This document shows positions 10,723-21,903 of a stretch of DNA of 64,000 bases, one piece after another. A program made the translations under genes and the position numbers. The notes under the pieces were generated by a model. It saw nothing but the letters and a program-made list of their open reading frames with translations. It was not told the DNA's origin and did not search any database. How positions within the stretch are numbered: position 1 is the first letter of the stretch; each line of letters opens with the position of its first letter. This DNA is from Polyporus tsugae (taxonomy: Eukaryota; Basidiomycota; Agaricomycetes; Polyporales; Polyporaceae), in NCBI GenBank assembly GCA_024305745.1, contig JAHRBS010000004.1, positions 3,100,001-3,164,000 of the forward strand, written 5' to 3'.

Positions 10723-12325
10723 TCAGGGAAGTGGTTTGGATGGCCCAACAGACGCACCGATGATGGCCCAATTCCTTGTGCTAGGGATCCGAAGCGTCTC
10801 GCACTCGACTTGCCATCCACAGTGCAAGCTCAGCGTCGCGAGCCATATTCGATATCTCGAGTACGAGCTCGCATTGCTTCCATCGCCTCCCAGATTCAGC
10901 CCTTCGACGAAATGGTCATCGAATACTGGATAGTCCGGAGTGCTCTCCCGTTCGTACTTCGCGTCAAACGCCCAAGCGCAACAGGGAATGGACAGGTACC
11001 CGCTAGCAGAGACGAGGGTCGATAGAACAGGCGTCCAGGGCGTCAGTTCGTCGGCATGGTTTGCGATAATGAACACGCCAGGTCGGAGGTAGAGATGATC
11101 TAGAAGAGGTTCAGAAGGGTCGAGAGATTCCACGTGCAGTCGTGTATGTGTTGCTTCCGGGTAGTGAGACCAGGAGGTGCGTGACCGAACGTCGATACCG
11201 TGTCCGTCATATTCTTCTGCAGTGAGGATGTGGGTGAGTAGCCCGTTGCCACATCTAGATGGAAGTTATTCAGCTCGTAAAGACGATATTCACTAGGGGC
11301 ATGATACGCATACCCAAGATCGACGAAGCCTGCTGGCGGACGAGGCCATCTCTTCCAAGGCTCCGCTTCCAGGGTATCGGACGGAGAGCTGTCGGCATCA
11401 TCCCTAATTCCCTTTCCGTATGTGTGCTTCCAAAGGAGGATGAGGAATGTTGCTATGCCGATGTCCTGGTCCCAAGCAAGGGTCATTTGACATTTGACGT
11501 TGAGCACATATCCTCGTCAGACGTACCTCGAAGACGTGTTTCAGAGGATCGGTAACCTCGTGCCAGGTACTGACCAAGTGCTTATGCCGTTCCCGCATAA
11601 CCAAATAGAGATCTTGGTACTCTTCCCGCGGAATGATGCAATCATGGTGCACCCGTTTCTTGTAGTTAGTCAGCGCACCCCAGCCATACCGGTGCAAGGT
11701 GTCCAACAACGCGAGACAGGTTCTGTAGATTCGCGAGTTGAGGTCTGTCGGAGTGGCCGAGAGAGGGACGATCTCTATGCGCAAAAGAGGGGTTTCCGCA
11801 GCAATGTATCGAAACGCGAGGTGGTGGACGGTCGGATGATAATAAGGAAGGGAGGCGCCTGCAGCCAGAATGGGTGTCAGGACTAGGGTGATGGGTGTGT
11901 CGTCATCGCCCGTATCCGACGCATATAGTGTGCAGTCCTGCTCAAGGCCAGCATCTCGTCCGGGTCGCCGAGGGAGCAACTTTCTGTGAATGTTGCGAAC
12001 AGGACGCAAACCGTCAAGGCGGGGTATTGTGGTGGGGAAATCCGCCGAAGTGTCGGACAACGTTTCCGAGCGTAGAATTAACGTTGAGTTGTACTCTGGA
12101 TGGTGTATGAGTTGTGACACTGCAATATCAAACTTTTTTCGCTCCTGAGTCGTAGCGAAATCGAAGACGAACAGATGGACGCACCACTTCTGCAGGAAAG
12201 TTGGCGGGACATTGAATGATAGGAATCCAGTCATCTTGTCCAGACTCCAACATGAGCCTGTCCCGCGCGTTTTCAGTCGTGCAAGGTACAGGAGAATACC
12301 GAGGTCGGACGTTGCTTGTAGACAT
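10723..12325 (-). CDS. TRM44: tRNA(Ser) (uracil-2'-O)-methyltransferase
   Basis: AdoMet-dependent enzyme of the Trm44 family that 2'-O-methylates U44 of tRNA-Ser. 480 aa, exons 12325-12185, 12144-11527, 11465-11314, 11254-10723. Conserved: DDWIPIIQCPANFP, SQLIHHPEYNSTLILRSE, WHEVTDPLKHVFED, IATFLILLWKHTYG, WPRPPAGFVDLGCGNGLL (SAM-binding motif I, created across the third intron), YDGHGIDVRSR, FIIANHADELTPWTPVL, YLSIPCCAWAFDAKY and the final ECETLRIPSTRNWAIIG. The first intron is only 40 nt (12145-12184), assigned so that frame is kept into ERKKFDIAVSQL; that join is the least certain part. Confidence 0.92.
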
Positions 12326-12596
12326 TGCACTTCATATTATTGAGCCTCGACATCGTGAGTGCCATACAAAACGACTGTAATACCTGCAGTGGGGTGCTGG
12401 TGAGCTGACTTCTGACCAATGTGGAGACCAAGCGAGTTTCACCTAAGTCATGATCACCCACGTATCCAGCCTGACCATCGCAGGTATGACTCGGAGATGG
12501 ACAATCGAGCGCCCAAAGCGGTCCTTACCGGTACCCCGCGGGCTGAGCAAAAAGCAAAACTCTGATGGCCCCATCCCTAAACCACCCTCAACAATT

Positions 12597-12620
12597 GTCC
12601 CCTTCGGGGTGACATACGAA

Positions 12621-12651
<31 letters not shown>

Positions 12652-12716
12652 GGCCCCTGCACAAGGATGACACGCTTTCCCGGAGTGGTAGACCTACGGG
12701 TCTCAATATTTATTTT
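12597..12716 (+). ncRNA. U6: U6 spliceosomal snRNA
   Basis: RNA polymerase III-type snRNA at the catalytic core of the spliceosome. Near-identical to known U6 over the central part: AATTGGAACGATACAGAGAA (ACAGAGA box near 12635-12641), GATTAGCATGG with the AGC triad at 12647-12649, CCCCTGC..AAGGATGACACGC forming the internal stem-loop. The 5' end makes a hairpin closed by a UUCG loop (12597-12613). The 3' segment has a perfect 5-bp stem AGACC/GGTCT with a TACG loop (12690-12703), then T-runs at 12713-12716 and 12718-12722 that would terminate Pol III. No intron interrupts the core. Exact ends are inferred; strand and identity are firm. It sits between the TRM44 start and the PIL1 stop. Confidence 0.93.
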
Positions 12717-12957
12717 GTTTTTGACACCCTGCGTAGCTTGCAGGCCCCGTTCAACAACGCACGCACTTCTAGATGCGTCCGACGGAACCGAGAAGGTGTA
12801 CTTATTTCATGCGTGTGATCACAACATGGTTACATTTCACTCCTCGTTGTATACTAACTACACTGCCCATACAAGGGACGTACATAGTGGACGACAATCC
12901 AAGCATTTAGTCCGCGATTATCGATAGAAACCGCACTATCGTAGAGCCTAAGAAGCC

Positions 12958-14787
12958 TTAGAACTCCTGGTAGGGAGGAAGCTCAGGGTCAGCGTCGGGA
13001 TCGTTACCATGTCCAGAGGGGCCCCTCTTCGAGTCAGGGTTGGGTTTGTAAGAACCTCCGGCAAGGAGACGCTCCCTCTCCTCCCTCTCCAACCTCTTCT
13101 TCTCTCCCTCAGCGCTCTCGAACTTCGGCTGTCCATCAGTGGCCGTGGAGGTGTTACCGCCCTCCCGAAGAACACGTTCGCGTTCCTCACGCTCGAGCCT
13201 CCGCTTCTCCTCCTCCGCGCTCTCATGTGTTTGGACAGCCGTTGCTGCACCAGTGTAGCCAGGGAGATCGCCAGCTCCACTCGCGGGGGCACTGGCCGAA
13301 GACTCGTGCTTGATGTCCTTCAGAGAGCCACTGGAAGGCCCAGGACCGTCGGGGCCAGCGACTTGTGGAAGACCCGTTTCCGCGACGGTCGGCGTGATTG
13401 CTGGAATCTTAACGACAGGCTCGCCAGGGTCCGACGAGACGATGGGGGGAGGAGAGGTGCTTGCGAGAAGGGGAATGGGCGCGGGTGCCTGGTTCAACTG
13501 GGCAGGATTGATCGGAGGTGGCGACGCATTGGTGGCGGGAGTCGCCGCAACTACCGGAACTGTTGGCTGAGGAGATGCAGTAGGGACCGTAGATGGAGCT
13601 GAGGAGTTTGCATCGCTGTGCGATAGAACCTGAGGAGGGTATCCGCTCGTTGGGGAAGGGGTAACAGGAACACTGCCAGGCTTTGCGTGAGGATCGACGG
13701 AGTTGATGCGGGCAAGCTCTTGGGCGTGCGTGATGCCAAAGCTGCGAGTGTCTGACCTGTTCAGATCGGCAGCGCTAGGTTCCCGGAGCATGAGTGTGGT
13801 ATCGCCAACCTTCCATTGGTCAAGTGCTTGTTGAAGGGTCGTCCGTATGGAGGCGGTAAGCTGGGCTCCAATGTAGGGCCGCTCCTTCGAAGAAGGGAGA
13901 GCGGGGAGGGCAGGAATAGCGGCAATTGCTGCCTGAGAGACTAGGGAGAGCTTCTCTGCATACTGAGAAGGGCTTCAGTACGAATATCTGCCAGAACGGT
14001 ATCTGCTACTCACCTCGCGGATCGCATTCCATTTTGCGATTTCAGTTTCCCTCAACCCTTTCCTCTTCAGCAGCTCGATCTCCTTCTCAAGCGGCCCATC
14101 GTCATCCTCAACCTTGCGAAGCTGGCGCTTCAGCTCCGCAAGCTTCTGTTCCATGCCGGGCCGCTGGTCGTGCTCGATATGGGCGATCTGGCTCTCAAGG
14201 CCCACACGGATGTTGCGCCGCCCACTGATACCAACCTCGGCATCGCGCAAGGCCTTCATGGGAGAACGGGACGCATCAATCTCCTTCCCAAGCGTCGAGG
14301 CGAGGGCGCCCTCGATGTAGGCCATCCAAGCCAAACGATCAGTCACTGAGTGGTGGTGGGGGTTCCATTGAATCAAAAGGTGAGCGCAGATTGGACAAAA
14401 CACTCACCATCCTTCAGATCTTCGGTCTCAGTCTGGCCCCACGTATAGAGCTCCTTGCTATGAGCATGTGCATCACGGCTGACGCTATCGAAGTCGAGTG
14501 CGAGGCCTTTCTGGGTGGTGATTATCTTCTGCACTGGGGTTACAGAGCTCCTATCAAGCACGTTCAGGCGTATCTTACGGTAAGATCGCGATGAAGACTC
14601 ACGAGTATTGTTGCTGGAGGCTCCGAAACTGGTGGTGGATGCTCTCAAATGCGTGCGATTTGAGGATGCCACCGGCGGCCGAAGACTGACCACCCTGGGA
14701 GCCCTGTGGATTGTTCGTACGGCCAAGGGGCGTCTGATTGAGCGCCGATTGCGCCTTGTCCGCAAGAGACGAAAATAAGCCCTGCAT
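12958..14787 (-). CDS. PIL1: Eisosome core protein Pil1/Lsp1
   Basis: BAR-domain protein that shapes the eisosome furrows of the plasma membrane. 554 aa, exons 14787-14603, 14550-14408, 14345-14014, 13962-12958. Conserved Pil1 features: N-terminal amphipathic MQGLFSSLADKAQSALNQTP, SHAFESIHHQFRSLQQQYS, PVQKIITTQKGLALDFDSVS, DAHAHSKELYTWGQ, then the BAR helices (SPMKALRDAEVGISGRRN, GLESQIAHIEHDQ, LEKEIELLKRKGLRETE). The tail is much longer than in yeast Pil1 (~340 aa): Pro/Ala/Ser-rich low complexity followed by two copies of a charged unit of the form ESAE[EG]EK[RK]RLEREERER, ending PELPPYQEF. The tail is likely disordered. Confidence 0.93.
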
Positions 14788-15152
14788 GATGGGGGAGATA
14801 GAGAATTGTGGGGGGCCAAGGATTGCGCAGCGTGCTGATTTTGTAGTCCGGTGCTTGCTGCTTGTGGCACTGTTGCAAGGGCCCTACGTCATGAACTAGC
14901 GCTACAGCCACCGCAGCGCTCGCAGCACACCACAGGCTCGCACCACGACAAGCCCCCCGACCGCTCCGAATATTCAGCAGGCACACAACGAACATCTACC
15001 TCTGAGAGCATGTGAAATAAGACGCGACTATGATATAGGATGTGATAAATGAGGAGGGGAGATTACAACCAGCAGAGCGCACAGCGGCCACGCATCCCGG
15101 ACAGCGTTCCCAAGCGCGAGGACGGATCCAATCAATACCGTACATACAATGT
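14788..15152. other. Intergenic, PIL1 promoter and eIF4E 3' flank
   Basis: About 365 bp with no gene. It must hold the PIL1 promoter (minus strand); I see no clear TATA box. Confidence 0.5.
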
Positions 15153-16323
15153 TCAAACAGTGATCTTCTTCGCCTTCCCCTTCTTCTCCGAGTCTTTATG
15201 CGACAAGAACTCCACCTCCGTCGCTAACGCACCCGCAAGCTTCTGGGACTCCGAATAGCCCAAGACCTGCGTCTTGAAGTGTCGGCCGATCGACTCGATC
15301 CTCTCCCGCAACTTGTCGTCCTCGCCGCCGGCCATCGTCGGCGCAGTTCGTGTCCAGATCGAAACACGGTAGAATTGCGGCCGTGTCGAAACGATTACAC
15401 CGGTAATCATTGACTGCGGGGCTTCACTGCCTTCACCGCTCGTCAAGAGCGGGTCGAAGGTTTCGCCAATAGCAGCAAGCATCTGGACAAAGGCGACCAT
15501 CAAGCTATGCCCAAGGTGAGAAGGAAGGGCCATGCACTCACCGTGTAAAGCCACATCTTGTCGACTACGTTCCGGTTCTTGTCTCGTGGAAGCTGAATGC
15601 TCCACTTGCCACCGTTTTTGTTGGCCTCGTCCTCCCATGCGGGGATGATACCCTCCTGTATCCAAAATGTCCGTTGAGTCGCGTTCCTTGCTTGTTCGTG
15701 AGAACGCTAACCTTAAATAAATAGTAGTTCGCCTTTTGGGGAAGCTGTGACGGTGGCACGATGTTGTTGTACAAACTATTGAACGGATAAGCTCAGTGTA
15801 CGTAGTAAGATCGCAAAACTTTGACGTACCCCCAAAACTCTTCCACGCTATCAAAAGTAATGACCCGTTTGATATCCTCCATCCAGCCCTGCGCGGCAAT
15901 GCCCCCAGGGGTGTGTGCAACAGGCGTTTGCGGGAAGGAAGACATAGGAGTTTGGGGCAAGTTGCGGCCTTTGGTCGCGGGCGAATCGAACCAGAGAGTC
16001 CAGGGAGAGTAGAGGGGATGCTATCAGGCGCATATTGTCAGCGCTGCGAATCAATAGATACGGGCCAATCTGGGCGAGCAGATTATGTGCGCAGGAGCTG
16101 CATGAAACCTTACCTTGACGTTGAAATTGGTGGGGTCGTTGAAGACGGTGCGGATGTTATCCGCCTGCGCCTGCATGTCCACCTCCTGGATTTCTCCGGG
16201 CTCAAGGGACTCGTCCCCGTTGGCCTTCTTCTCATTCTCCTTCACATTCTCCGCGAGCGCGGCCGAAAGCGCAGCTTTCGAAGCTTGGAGAGCAGGACCG
16301 GGTAAGCTCGATACAGAGGCCAT
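15153..16323 (-). CDS. eIF4E: Translation initiation factor eIF4E
   Basis: mRNA 5'-cap binding protein of eIF4F. 302 aa, exons 16323-16114, 16020-15830, 15775-15712, 15655-15542, 15482-15153. After an acidic N-terminal extension (LEPGEIQEVDMQAQ) the conserved core starts at HPLYSPWTLWFDSPA; cap-stacking tryptophans lie in WTLWFD and GIIPAWEDEANKNGGKW; FDSVEEFWGLYNNIVPPSQL, ANYYLFK, KMWLYTMLAAIGETF and TGVIVSTRP..YRVSIWTR complete the fold. A ~30-aa Gly/Pro/Thr insert after the first strand (PQTPMSSFPQTP) and a Lys-rich C-terminus are fungal variations. Family length is usually ~210-300 aa. Confidence 0.95.
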
Positions 16324-18226
16324 GACGCGGGTATGGATATGTGTGCAAGGACGAGGTAGAGAGGTGTTGGTGGGGAATTCGGGATTTGGACGAGAGGCCT
16401 CGGGATCGATGGGACCAGCTCAAACGAGACACGAAGCTTCGGGTTCGTCGTTAAGATTTTTGAGTGGGCACGAGAAACGAGTCGTCTGCTGAAACGAGCG
16501 AGTTACACGAGCGGATACGAAGTCTGTCTGTCGGGCAGCAGTGTTGTGATGGAGGTATTAGGTGGGGAGGGCGGCAGGCGAGGTACGTCGTAAGAATGGG
16601 CGTGCTGCAGTGGGTGAGAGTTTCCTCCTTGATCAGTTCTGCAAAATTCGCCTGTCCACCCCCTCGGCATCCGCCGGCCCACCCCGGCCCTCCGAGTCGA
16701 CCGACCCGCGCTGTTTGATCGACTGTTGGCGCACGCTAGTACTTTGTTTGCAAGCTCCTCAACTTCATTGACAAAGCAATGGCAAGACACACTTGCATAC
16801 CGAAGTACTTATATCATAAGCATTTCCAGGTTGGGGCGACCGTACGCGTGATGGCAGTGCCAGGTCAGTTTCGTTACGACTGTTCATCGATATCCTACGT
16901 ACGGATCCATTCCTACCTTAAGCTTCTTAGTGACTCGCCACCAGTAGCCGGAGACCCCCGCTCCTCTTTATCATCCTCAATCCTACCGTCACTTTCCGTC
17001 AAGACTCGTGGAAGATGGCACCATCGCCGCGGCGATTGCATCTTCTCTACGGCCCATAGAACAGCCTCGACGCCTCATGGAATGACGACCACGCATGCGA
17101 TGCACACCCTGCAGCTTGTCTCTAGACCTTCCGTCAGCCTCCGTCAGCTTCCTAGGCAACGCAAGCAGCACTTCTCAAAACCGTATTCGCCGCGGTCGAC
17201 TAATTAACCCATACAGCGCGACCCCGGGCTACTTCGGAGTCCTCGACGAAAACGCCAGGCACCGGACGAGAAATTCAAACGTACTTACTCCCAGACAGGC
17301 ACTTGCCTTCCTGTCCACCATCACTGACCACAGAAAATTTAGGCGCATATAGCAACTCGTAGGTCTATAGATCTGTGGAAAGATCGTCCGGTCCGGCTTC
17401 GCCCTTCGAGCTCGAGTTCTGCTGTCCATCGCCGTCATTGCTGCCACCTCAGCTACCCAGTCAAGACTTTATTGCCTACGCGATTATTGCCCCCCCCGAA
17501 CAATCCTAGCATCCGAGTACTGTGCGCCATCCGCCGACTCGAGCGCACTCCTGCGGTGCACGAGCTGCGGCTTCGCTCCGTGCCTCTCGTTTGCCTCGAC
17601 CGAGTCGACGGAACCGACGAGTCGCCTCCCCTTGCTGTGTTGCGTCTTGTGGACCTGGCGTGACGGCATTCGAGAAGTTGCTGTGAGCCTGTGGCCTTTC
17701 TTGACCCCATGTTCGGCATGACCCCATGTTCGGCAGGATCTTACGTCGGCGGCGGGGTCGAAATGCTGCCTTGTGTACATACATTTTGTACTAGTCTCGC
17801 CGTCTTTCACGACACGGTTCCTGTCTTCTGATCAGATACAGGAGCGGAAGAACAGGCATACTTAATCCCCCTCTTGCTGCGATGAGGCCCTGGGTCTTAG
17901 ACCCTCAATTTTCATTAGACGCAATGGGCGTCTGACACAGCGGCCTCTGGCTGATTCCTTGATGCTATCAAAAGGTGCCGTCTGGGTCTACATATCGATT
18001 ACGAGGACGAGCGCGGACCAGGACCTATGTCACAACAGTATGTGACACTAAGGCAGAACGATACAAAGTCATTCGAGTTGCGAAATACATGGAGGCATCT
18101 TGTCAACGCAGGTAAGAATACAGACTAGCAAGGACAGGTTGGTTTAGAGAAGCAAGCGGGAAGGGATCCACTAGCAAGGACATCGAGACCATACGGCAAA
18201 CCGACAACAGAGACCAGCAGGAAAGC
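16324..18226. other. Gene-poor stretch upstream of eIF4E
   Basis: 1.9 kb containing the eIF4E promoter and the 3' side of the next gene. Several short frames exist (for example 17080-17208, which reads like a short Arg/Ser-rich presequence) but none continues into a recognisable protein. A perfect tandem duplication of 17 bp lies at 17702-17735. Confidence 0.4.
17702..17735. repeat. Perfect 17-bp tandem duplication
   Basis: Two adjacent identical copies of TGACCCCATGTTCGGCA. Only two copies, so it is a local duplication and not a minisatellite array. Confidence 0.85.
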
Positions 18227-19481
18227 TCAGAGAATCAAGTTGGGCGAGACATTCGGGGGTATGGTGGCTCCAATGGCAATTGAGTGCCGACGGAATTGGA
18301 GGGACTCTTCCGCGGCGGTTCGCATCAACAGCGCATTCTGCAGGTCCATGAACTAGAAAGTACATAATTGTCTGTCAGCAAAGGAGGGCAGAAGCGATGA
18401 AGTCGTATGGACGTACTCGCTTCTCAGCCTGTAGCTTCCGCGCGTTGCGATCCTTTATGGTATTCTGCATGTGAACGAGCATTGTCTGCAACATGGCTTT
18501 GAATGTTATCCATATCGCAAACGTAACACATTGCTTACCCGCAACGAGCTGTTCTTGAGACCACGGTAAGTCGAAATGCGCTCCAGGGCAACAGGCTCAT
18601 GACCAACGAGCCGAATCTGTTCGTGAAGCCACTGAACATATTCCTCCAAGCATTCTAAATAACTTCTCTTCTTGTCGTGAGACGTGATGGTGTCACTGGT
18701 TACGGTGGAACGTTAGTAGCGGTATGGTTGATGCGATGAGTCCGAACGTACGGGTCTGTGATCGTGAACCCGACGTTCTCGGAGACGGAGCGGAAGTACG
18801 CCTTTCGTTGGTTGAGGTTCTCAGGCTTCTCACGTGCTTCCCTCTTCCGCTTCCCAAGCGACGAGCTTGAGGACGACGTAGACGACGCTGAGGTGGGGGA
18901 TTTCTGTGCGGGCTGGGCATCCGCGCGAGCGCTAACCTCGGAGCGGGTGTTTAGGTCCGTGAGGAGCTCAGAGGGGGTCGGAAAGAGAACCTGGGGAGCA
19001 TCGAGGTAAACGTCGAGAGGGTTTTGCTCGTCGGTTGGCTCCGAAGGCTTGGAGTCGGCGTTGTCGGTATCGGACTCGGACCCGGAATAGGAAGGGGGGT
19101 ATGAGGTACCAGAGGCGTCGTCGTCGGCGTCGGAGAGGACGGAAGGATAAGCTGGACCGTTGACCGGGACGGGAGCATACAGCGGAAGCTCGGCAGAAGC
19201 CACTTCGTAGTTGGGGTTACCCGCCGCCCATGTCGTGTAGTCAGGCTCGGCGTAAGAGTAATAGCACGGCCCCCATGATACGTCGTAGCCAAACGTGGGC
19301 GTGTAACCATCGGGGACGGTCTGCACATGTTCCAGACCCGGCATGTAGTCGGCGGGGGGATACTGAGCCTATGACGATTCAGCCGTGAGTCGAGAGACTG
19401 GCAAGTGTCGAAACTCGAACGCACCTCAGGCTGCATAGGGTAGAAGCGATTTTGGCCTGCGGGAACTGCGTAGTGTTGCAT
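18227..19481 (-). CDS. Unnamed YRGL-family protein, paralogue A
   Basis: 341-aa protein of unknown function. Exons 19481-19425, 19368-18752, 18695-18539 (157 nt), 18485-18417 (69 nt), 18352-18227. The first two thirds are Tyr/Pro/Ser/Asp-rich and likely disordered (SDADDDASGTSYPPSYSGSE). Then a basic patch (LGKRKREAREKPENLNQRK) leads into a compact helical domain with TSHDKKRSYLECLEEYVQWL, HEPVALERISTYRGL and MLVHMQNTIKDRN. The basic patch plus helices would suit a nuclear DNA- or protein-binding role, but this is inference. It is divergent from, and clearly homologous to, the gene at 20914: residues, intron phases and two exon lengths match. I recognise no named domain. Confidence 0.85.
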
Positions 19482-20913
19482 TGTGGACGAGAGTCGGAGG
19501 GTGGAGGAGGGGGAAAGGACTGGTCTGACGGCGTATATACGATTGGCGGGACGAGGGAGAGGATGGTTGGCAGAAACAGGATAGATTGGAGAGATCTGGT
19601 CATGGAGGACATCTGAGATGCGGCGTCTAGGTTGCGTAGAGTCGGGCTGGTTCACTTTCGGGCGTTGCTCGCCCGGAAAATGTTCTTCACGCCTGCCGCC
19701 CGATTCTCGACTCTCGCGGGCCGGGACATGCCACCTGCATCTTCCATGTCCTGCGCACCGCGAGGAATGTCAGTGCCGCAATCGACCCCATACATGCCCT
19801 CCGGTACGCACCACGCGCCAGCCTGACGTCGTCCCAATGCTTCTAGTGGCCACGCTGGACGATGTCCGTGGTTACCAGGCGGCACCAGAGGCGAGCGGCC
19901 GCATGGCGGGCAGGAGGTCGTCACTGTCTCGTAATACAGGGCCGGCGGGCGCTGCAAGGAGTACTTACCAGATAACGTTCATCCCATAAGCCGAGCCTGA
20001 GCATGTTTCGTCCATCTAGCGCCTCGTGGTACCACACCGTGCAGCACTCCATGGCGGCCCAAGGATGCTGCAGCCAACGAACACGATTCGTGAGTTGGGT
20101 CATTAATCAAAACCCTCGTGGAATTCGGGCAAGCAAACACAAGAAGCTCACCGAAGATGGAACTCGAGCCCCCTCCAATAGGCATCCTTGCACCTTACCA
20201 TCCGACGGGAGCGGCACTGCCCTCTCTTTAGGCAATGGAGTATGCAAGTGAGGAGTGCATTCAATTTGAGAGTTCATCGGGCGCCCGCATGCTGCTCCTT
20301 CTGGATTTGCCGCGGAGATCAAGGCCTATTTCTTTTCCGCCTCCGGTCTGCGTCGCTGACCAGTTCCAGCTCCGTCCACATCTTCCACCGGTAGGTATCA
20401 GTAGTATCGCACTCGACATCTCTAGCGCACAGGAATACGGGTGAATTGCGGGCAGGTCGGTCGGCTACGCGAAATCTCGCGACCGAGTGACTGGTCCTCG
20501 ATCGAAGAGGAAATCCGCCTGCAGACTTGGGAGGCCTAGGATCAAACACAAACGTCAGAAATGTCTAGAGAGCGGCGAACTACGGCAAGGAGGGCGGGAG
20601 CAGTTAGGTAAAAACCTTGCCCAAAGGAGGGGCACGTTGACTTTACCATTCGTAACCTCAGGGCTCCAATCGTCTGGTTCTAGCAGTGCGCCAGCGGTGA
20701 CTCGCCAGATCACCATCCACTTCACACTCAGGAAGGCCTCCTTGGAACAGAAGCGAGGCCATCATGTGAGATCTCTCATCTCAACGTCCCCTCTCCTCTC
20801 CCGACATCGCTGCCCATTTCTGGCTCGACATCTCTCTTCGCCCGCACTCGACCTATAAGCATCCACACGTCTGCACTTGCCCCACTTCCATCTGCCACTC
20901 CCGGTACCACATC
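19482..20913. other. Shared upstream region of the divergent paralogues
   Basis: 1.4 kb between the two divergent starts, unusually long for this window. Frames on both strands are short and look non-coding. It ends with a TATA-like box close to the right-hand gene. Confidence 0.5.
20853..20859 (+). promoter_or_regulatory. TATA-like box of paralogue B
   Basis: CTATAAG lies 55 bp before the ATG at 20914, a plausible core-promoter distance. Sequence-only inference. Confidence 0.4.
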
Positions 20914-21903
20914 ATGGACTCCGCAGGTTCATTCCATTCCGGCGAAACCATGACCGACGATTCCATCACCCCTCTCAACGCCGCCGGCCTTCCGGTGATG
21001 CCGCCACCGTCCCACCTCGAGACTTATCCCGGCCACCACCAGGATATATCCTACAGCGAGGTCTCGCCTCTCCAGGTCCCACCGCTGGCAACTCACGACA
21101 TTCGTGGCATGTACACCCCCTCGCCCACCTCATCCACCTCGTCTCCCTACCAGGAATCGAGTCCGCTTTCGTTTTACGCCCCAGATGCGCCACTAGGATC
21201 GTCGTACACTTTCCCCCCGACATTTTCATTCGGGGGATCGCCATCCGGCTCTGGTCCGTCTTCGGGGGCGCAGTCGAGACGCCAAGCACGCAGGCTGTCC
21301 GAGCCCGCCGTCTTGGACGGCAGCGGCCTCGTCGTCCGGGGACAAATCGCGCACCCGTACGCACGTTTGTACAGCAAGAAAAATGGCGCGGGGAAGCGAC
21401 GCAAAATGTGGAACCACGCCCTCGAGAAAATGCTCTTCTCGCCCCAAGAAATGTAAGCGCGTGTGCACTCTCGTACCAAATGACCAGGAACTAATTTCCC
21501 TTTCTCTCTCCAGTTCGAACATGGGTGCCCCACACAGGCGGACGATATACACCGCCAGTCTCGAGGCGCACGTCGACCGTCTGCACGACCAGCTGGCATC
21601 TCATTCGCTGGCCCCCGTCCCCCCCGAGAAACTCGAGCCTTACCGAGGGCTTAACGCGAAGACCGCGAAGGTAAGTGCGCCACTTACTTTCCTTCTGCGA
21701 GGGCCACAGCGCTGATACATTGATGGTAGAGCATGGTATCGGGCCTACACCATGACGGGACCGAGATCAAGCTTAAAATGCTCGAGATCGAACGCGCGGT
21801 AAGTTATAGGTTTGCGTTATTACGCTCTTAGGTCGTTTACATTCCCCTTAAGAACACGGACTTGGAAGCCCAACTTCGCGCCAGTTCCAAGGGCCAGTTT
21901 TGA
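20914..21903 (+). CDS. Unnamed YRGL-family protein, paralogue B
   Basis: 271-aa protein, exons 20914-21452, 21514-21670 (157 nt), 21730-21798 (69 nt), 21853-21903. The N-terminal half is Ser/Pro/Tyr-rich. A basic patch (YSKKNGAGKRRKMWNHALEK) precedes the helical domain: MGAPHRRTIYTASLEAHVDR, LHDQL, PVPPEKLEPYRGL, then HHDGTEIKLKMLEIERA and a short Leu/Glu tail. The domain aligns with paralogue A as [RK][RK]xxYxxxLExxVxxLHxQ, then PVxxExxxxYRGL, then M. All three intron positions in the domain coincide in place and phase. Function unknown; a transcription-related role is only a guess from the basic region and disordered N-terminus. Start chosen at the first ATG after the TATA-like box. Confidence 0.87.

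Noticed and set aside
13009..13602. 197-aa plus-strand frame opposite PIL1
   Set aside because: It is the antisense shadow of the Pil1 low-complexity tail; Arg-rich with no conserved motif.
15963..15990. tRNA T-loop-like GGTTCGATTCG on the minus strand
   Set aside because: It encodes the TLWFDS cap-binding region of eIF4E and no cloverleaf can be formed around it.
17080..17208. Short Arg/Ser-rich frame resembling a mitochondrial presequence
   Set aside because: It ends after about 40 residues with no downstream exon that forms a recognisable mature protein.
20975..21599. Overlapping minus-strand frames opposite paralogue B
   Set aside because: Shadow frames; the plus strand has the conserved splice sites and domain.
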